A stretch of 64,000 bases of DNA from Virgifigura sp964551315 (GTDB lineage: Bacteria; Pseudomonadota; Alphaproteobacteria; Dongiales; Dongiaceae), in the NCBI GenBank assembly GCA_964551315.1, contig CAZKCM010000018.1, positions 1-64,000 on the forward strand, in the 5' to 3' direction. Shown in pieces: positions 61,345-64,000 of this stretch. The notes below the pieces were generated by a model, which saw nothing but the letters and a program-made list of their open reading frames with translations, was not told the DNA's origin and searched no databases. Each line of letters starts with the position of its first letter. Within the stretch, counting starts at the first letter, position 1. The position numbers and the translations under genes are program-made.

Positions 61345-62232
61345 TTGCGGCGTTTCACCATTCCGGAGGTTCTGGTCCGTTACGATCCGCCCGAGACGTG
61401 CCCGGCGGCCCCGGTGGTCTTCGATTCGCCGCACAGCGGCACCGTCTACCCGGCCGATTTCGGCTACGCCGCGCCGTTCGAAATCCTGCGCAGGGCCGAG
61501 GACGCGTTCGTCGACGAGCTCTTCGCCGACGCGCCGCATCACGGCGCGTCGCTGCTCGCCGCGCTCTTCCCGCGCAGCTACATCGACCCCAACCGGCACG
61601 AATCAGAGGTCGATCTGACCCTGTTCGCGGAGCCGTGGCCCCATCCGGTGATGCCGAGCGAGCGCGCCGAGCGCGGGCTGGGGCTCATCCGGCGCCTGGT
61701 GCGGCCCGACACGCCGGTCTACGACCGGCGGCTGACCGTCGCCGAGGTCGAATCGCGCATCGCCCGCTTTCATCGCCCTTACCATGCCGAGCTCAAGGCC
61801 ATGCTCGATCGCGCCCACGGCACCTTCGGCGCGGTGTGGCACGTCAACTGCCATTCGATGAAGGCGCTTGGCCGCGGGCCGATTCCGCGCCGGCACCAGC
61901 CCCGCAAGGACTTCGTGCTCAGCGACCGCGACGGCACGACCTGCAGCGCGGACTTCACCGAGATGGTCCGCCGGACGCTGGTCGATCTCGGCTACAGCGT
62001 CGCCGTCAACCACCCCTTCAAGGGGGCGGAGCTGGTGGCCCGCAACGGTGATCCCGCAGGCAACCGCCACAGCCTCCAGATCGAGGTGAACCGCGGCCTC
62101 TACATGGACGAGCGGCGCGTCGAGAAGACGCCCGGCTTCGACGCTCTCAAGGCCGACATCAACCGGCTCATCGCCGCCATCGCCGACTACGCCAGAAGCG
62201 AGGCGGCAAACGGCGCGTGCTCGGGCAGATAG
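61345..62232 (+). CDS. N-formylglutamate amidohydrolase
   Basis: A 295-residue FGase-family protein (PF05013) that releases formate from N-formylglutamate, the last step of a histidine-degradation branch. Conserved elements are VFDSPHSGTVYP, DPNRHESEVDL, HVNCHSMKALG and a C-terminal LQIEVNRGLYMDE. A strong AAGGAGGG at 61325-61332 points to the TTG at 61345 as start, although 12 bases of spacing is long. In-frame ATGs at 61303 and 61312 have no ribosome-binding site. It sits beside the acyl-amino-acid hydrolase genes, and the C-terminus is followed by NAD kinase in convergent orientation. Confidence 0.88.
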   Translation: MRRFTIPEVLVRYDPPETCPAAPVVFDSPHSGTVYPADFGYAAPFEILRRAEDAFVDELFADAPHHGASLLAALFPRSYIDPNRHESEVDLTLFAEPWPHPVMPSERAERGLGLIRRLVRPDTPVYDRRLTVAEVESRIARFHRPYHAELKAMLDRAHGTFGAVWHVNCHSMKALGRGPIPRRHQPRKDFVLSDRDGTTCSADFTEMVRRTLVDLGYSVAVNHPFKGAELVARNGDPAGNRHSLQIEVNRGLYMDERRVEKTPGFDALKADINRLIAAIADYARSEAANGACSGR

Positions 62233-62410
62233 GATTGCCTGACGCCGCGCCCTGTGATTTCTGCCGGGCATCGGCCTGATCCCGGGGACTTCAGCGCCCT
62301 CACGCAACAACGGCCCTCGCGCGACAACAAGGAAGAAGCCGCCGGTGGGTCCGCATTCATCGAGCTCGGCCCCCCTCGGCATTGCCGTGAACGTCGTCCG
62401 GAATGCCGCG

Positions 62411-63178
62411 TCACGCCTGGAACTGCTCCATCAGGATGCGTTCCTCGAGGTTGTGCTGCGGATCGAACAGCAGGTTCAGGGTCACGCCGCGCTCTTCGCG
62501 CACCTGCACCTCGGCGACGTCGCGCACCTCCGTGTAGTCGGCGACGGCGCTGACCGGGCGCTTTGCGGCTTCGTGAATCTCGAAGGTGATCTCCGCGTCG
62601 TGCGGCAGCAGGGCGCCGCGCCAGCGCCGCGGCCGGAACGGGCTGATCGGGGTGAGCGCCAGGACGCCGGAGCCGATCGGCAGGACCGGTCCGTGCGCCG
62701 ACAGGTTGTAGGCGGAGCTGCCGGCGGGCGTGGCCACCAGCACCCCGTCGCAGATCAGCTCCGGCAGCCGGACGACGCCGTCGATGCGGATTCCGATCTT
62801 CGCCGCCTGGCGCGTCTCGCGCAGCAGCGAAACCTCGTTGATGGCGATGGCGCGGACTTCCTCGCCACCGACGGTCCGCGCGGTCATCGCCAGGGGATGC
62901 AGCTGCGCGCATTGCGCGGCGGCGAGCCGCTCCGGCAGGTTCTCCTCCTCGTACTGGTTCATCAGGAAACCGACGGTGCCGCAGTTCATGCCATAGATCG
63001 GCACACCGCGTTCGATGTAGCGGTGCAGCGTCTCAAGCATGAAGCCGTCGCCGCCGAGCGCGACAATCACGTCGGCCGCCTCGGGCTCGGTGGACGGGTA
63101 GCGCGCCTTGAGGCGCTTCAGCGCGGCCTGCGCTTCCTCGGTGTCGGCGGCGACGAAGGCGATGTTCTTGAAAGCCAC
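62411..63178 (-). CDS. nadK: NAD kinase
   Basis: A 255-residue NAD kinase that makes NADP from NAD and ATP. VIVALGGDGFML carries the GGDG phosphate-binding motif. AIAINEVSLLRE and LICDGVLVATPAGSSAYNLSAHGP give the adenine/ribose contacts and the conserved Gly-rich segment. It starts at GTG 63178, with GGGGAGCGG upstream. Length is typical of the short alphaproteobacterial form. It is convergent with the formylglutamate hydrolase gene across a 178-base gap in which I see nothing specific. Confidence 0.95.
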   Translation of the reverse strand: MAFKNIAFVAADTEEAQAALKRLKARYPSTEPEAADVIVALGGDGFMLETLHRYIERGVPIYGMNCGTVGFLMNQYEEENLPERLAAAQCAQLHPLAMTARTVGGEEVRAIAINEVSLLRETRQAAKIGIRIDGVVRLPELICDGVLVATPAGSSAYNLSAHGPVLPIGSGVLALTPISPFRPRRWRGALLPHDAEITFEIHEAAKRPVSAVADYTEVRDVAEVQVREERGVTLNLLFDPQHNLEERILMEQFQA

Positions 63179-63378
63179 CCTGTTCCGCTCCCCTGGTTGT
63201 GGTCCGGGCCGATCCGCCGGCGGGTCGCGCGACTTGCAAGCGCACCTCCGGGTGGGGAGTCCGCGCCGCCCGTTTCTTGAAACCCCAGGCGGGCGGGTTC
63301 GTCAAGGCCTTCGCGGCAAACGGCGCGGGAAGGGGGGCCGCGGTCGACGCGGATGCGCGCCGACCGGGCGGCCCTGCG

Positions 63379-63861
63379 TCAGTGTCGTCGCCGGCTCAGA
63401 AGCCGGTCGGCCTGCCGTTTCTGGTCGTCCGTCATCGCGGCGTACAGGGGATCGAACGCCGTTCGGATGCTCTGGATCGTCTCCGCGCCCGTCTCGGCGA
63501 ACCGCTGCCACCGCTCGAGGCGATCGACGGCGCTGATCGGTCCCTCGTCCCGGGCGGCCCGGCGCTCCTCGCGGAGCTGCTGGAAGCGGGCGGCGCCATC
63601 GCGCAGCGCTTCGGCGAAGGCGTTCCATTGCGGCTCCTGCTCTTCGGTGATCGCAAGCTCCGCCTTCAGGAAGGCGATCCAGCCTTCGGTGTGTCGGCCG
63701 AAGAAGGGACCGTGCCAGCCCATGCCGCGCCCCCCCTCGCTCATCCAGCCATGCGCGCGATGGACCATCCGGCCCTCGGCCCGGTCGCCAAGGGCGGGGG
63801 TCGCGGCGAGCCCAACGGCGAAGATGGCGGCCAGCGCCGCCGCTCCATAGATCGGTCTCAT
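63379..63861 (-). CDS. Spy/CpxP-family periplasmic protein
   Basis: A 160-residue exported protein with a signal peptide (IYGAAALAAIFAVGLAATPALG), a His/Met/Gly-rich segment (HRAHGWMSEGGRGMGWHGP) and an alpha-helical Spy-like domain (LAITEEQEPQWNAFAEALRD, close to the LTxxQ motif; MTDDQKRQADRLL at the end). Spy-type proteins are periplasmic chaperones or stress sensors; the Met/His-rich part suggests copper or nickel contact. The ATG at 63861 is 138 bases from the window edge; that remaining stretch shows no gene. Confidence 0.85.
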   Translation of the reverse strand: MRPIYGAAALAAIFAVGLAATPALGDRAEGRMVHRAHGWMSEGGRGMGWHGPFFGRHTEGWIAFLKAELAITEEQEPQWNAFAEALRDGAARFQQLREERRAARDEGPISAVDRLERWQRFAETGAETIQSIRTAFDPLYAAMTDDQKRQADRLLSRRRH

Positions 63862-64000
63862 GCTGTGTTCCCTCGGTTGCTTTCGGGACTGTTCCCATAG
63901 GGAGCGATACAGGAGGGTCGTTGCGCGGCGACGTGCCGCGCGTTTCGCGCTTGTTTCACGGGGCCGGGATTCTGTAACGAACCATTGCAGAGGGCGCCGG

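Overview
The window is GC-rich chromosomal DNA from an alphaproteobacterium, most plausibly a Rhodospirillales-like lineage. The evidence is a MucR/Ros zinc-finger regulator, an alphaproteobacterial PAS_5-type protein, the sfsA-map-radC gene order, HWE-family histidine kinase chemistry and very high third-position GC. I cannot name the genus. There is no plasmid or phage backbone, no rRNA and no CRISPR array. The only complete RNA gene I see is one tRNA-Leu.

Layout. 1-8.9 kb: the 5' part of purB, a DUF2182/DUF1326 metal-motif pair, a flavin/Fe-S oxidoreductase, an arginase-fold protein, an EamA exporter, a crotonase, a PAS_5 protein and a 2OG-oxygenase-like protein. 9.1-10.7 kb: a compact ArsR / AHSA1 / RibD-C cassette with an operator over its promoter. 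10.8-15.8 kb: sfsA-map-radC, a small lipoprotein, the CinA-type domain protein and a lipoprotein hydrolase. 15.9-16.9 kb: tRNA-Leu(UAA), a TumA/TumE-like toxin-antitoxin pair read from a palindromic promoter, then a degenerate second copy of the tRNA 3' end. Together these look like a very small tRNA-targeted insertion. 16.9-25.8 kb: a GAF/PAS/HWE sensor kinase, a Crp-family regulator opposite a methyltransferase, a FecR-CHASE2/adenylate cyclase pair, an Asp/Asn beta-hydroxylase-like protein and MucR.

27.4-53.3 kb is the core of the window: an essentially complete exosortase A (XrtA/PEP-CTERM) exopolysaccharide locus. It holds the initiating sugar transferase, glycosyltransferases, two deacetylases, prsT, the prsK/prsR two-component pair and an asparagine-synthase-like amidotransferase. 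It also holds an XrtA-EpsI fusion, FemAB-type proteins, the XrtA-associated ATPase, an outer-membrane barrel, the tyrosine autokinase, the chain-length protein and the export lipoprotein. Eleven minus-strand genes from 53.26 down to 39.75 kb are so tightly packed that they are probably one transcript. No PEP-CTERM substrate protein is encoded in the window, so the sorted proteins must lie elsewhere. PrsK/PrsR probably report on the envelope and switch the system through sigma-54. Several small membrane proteins (54, 59 and 62 aa) and a trypsin-like lipoprotein sit in or beside this locus.

53.9-64 kb: a PepSY / OmpR-type regulator / sensor kinase / 17-kDa-antigen-like module, an AbrB-type membrane protein and a catabolic cluster (AstE/AspA-like deacylase, HAD hydrolase, ArgE-like deacetylase, N-formylglutamate amidohydrolase). 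NAD kinase and a Spy/CpxP-like periplasmic protein close the window. A dispersed-type inverted repeat lies at about 59.25-59.33 kb. Very long open frames antisense to real genes are GC artefacts and are not annotated.
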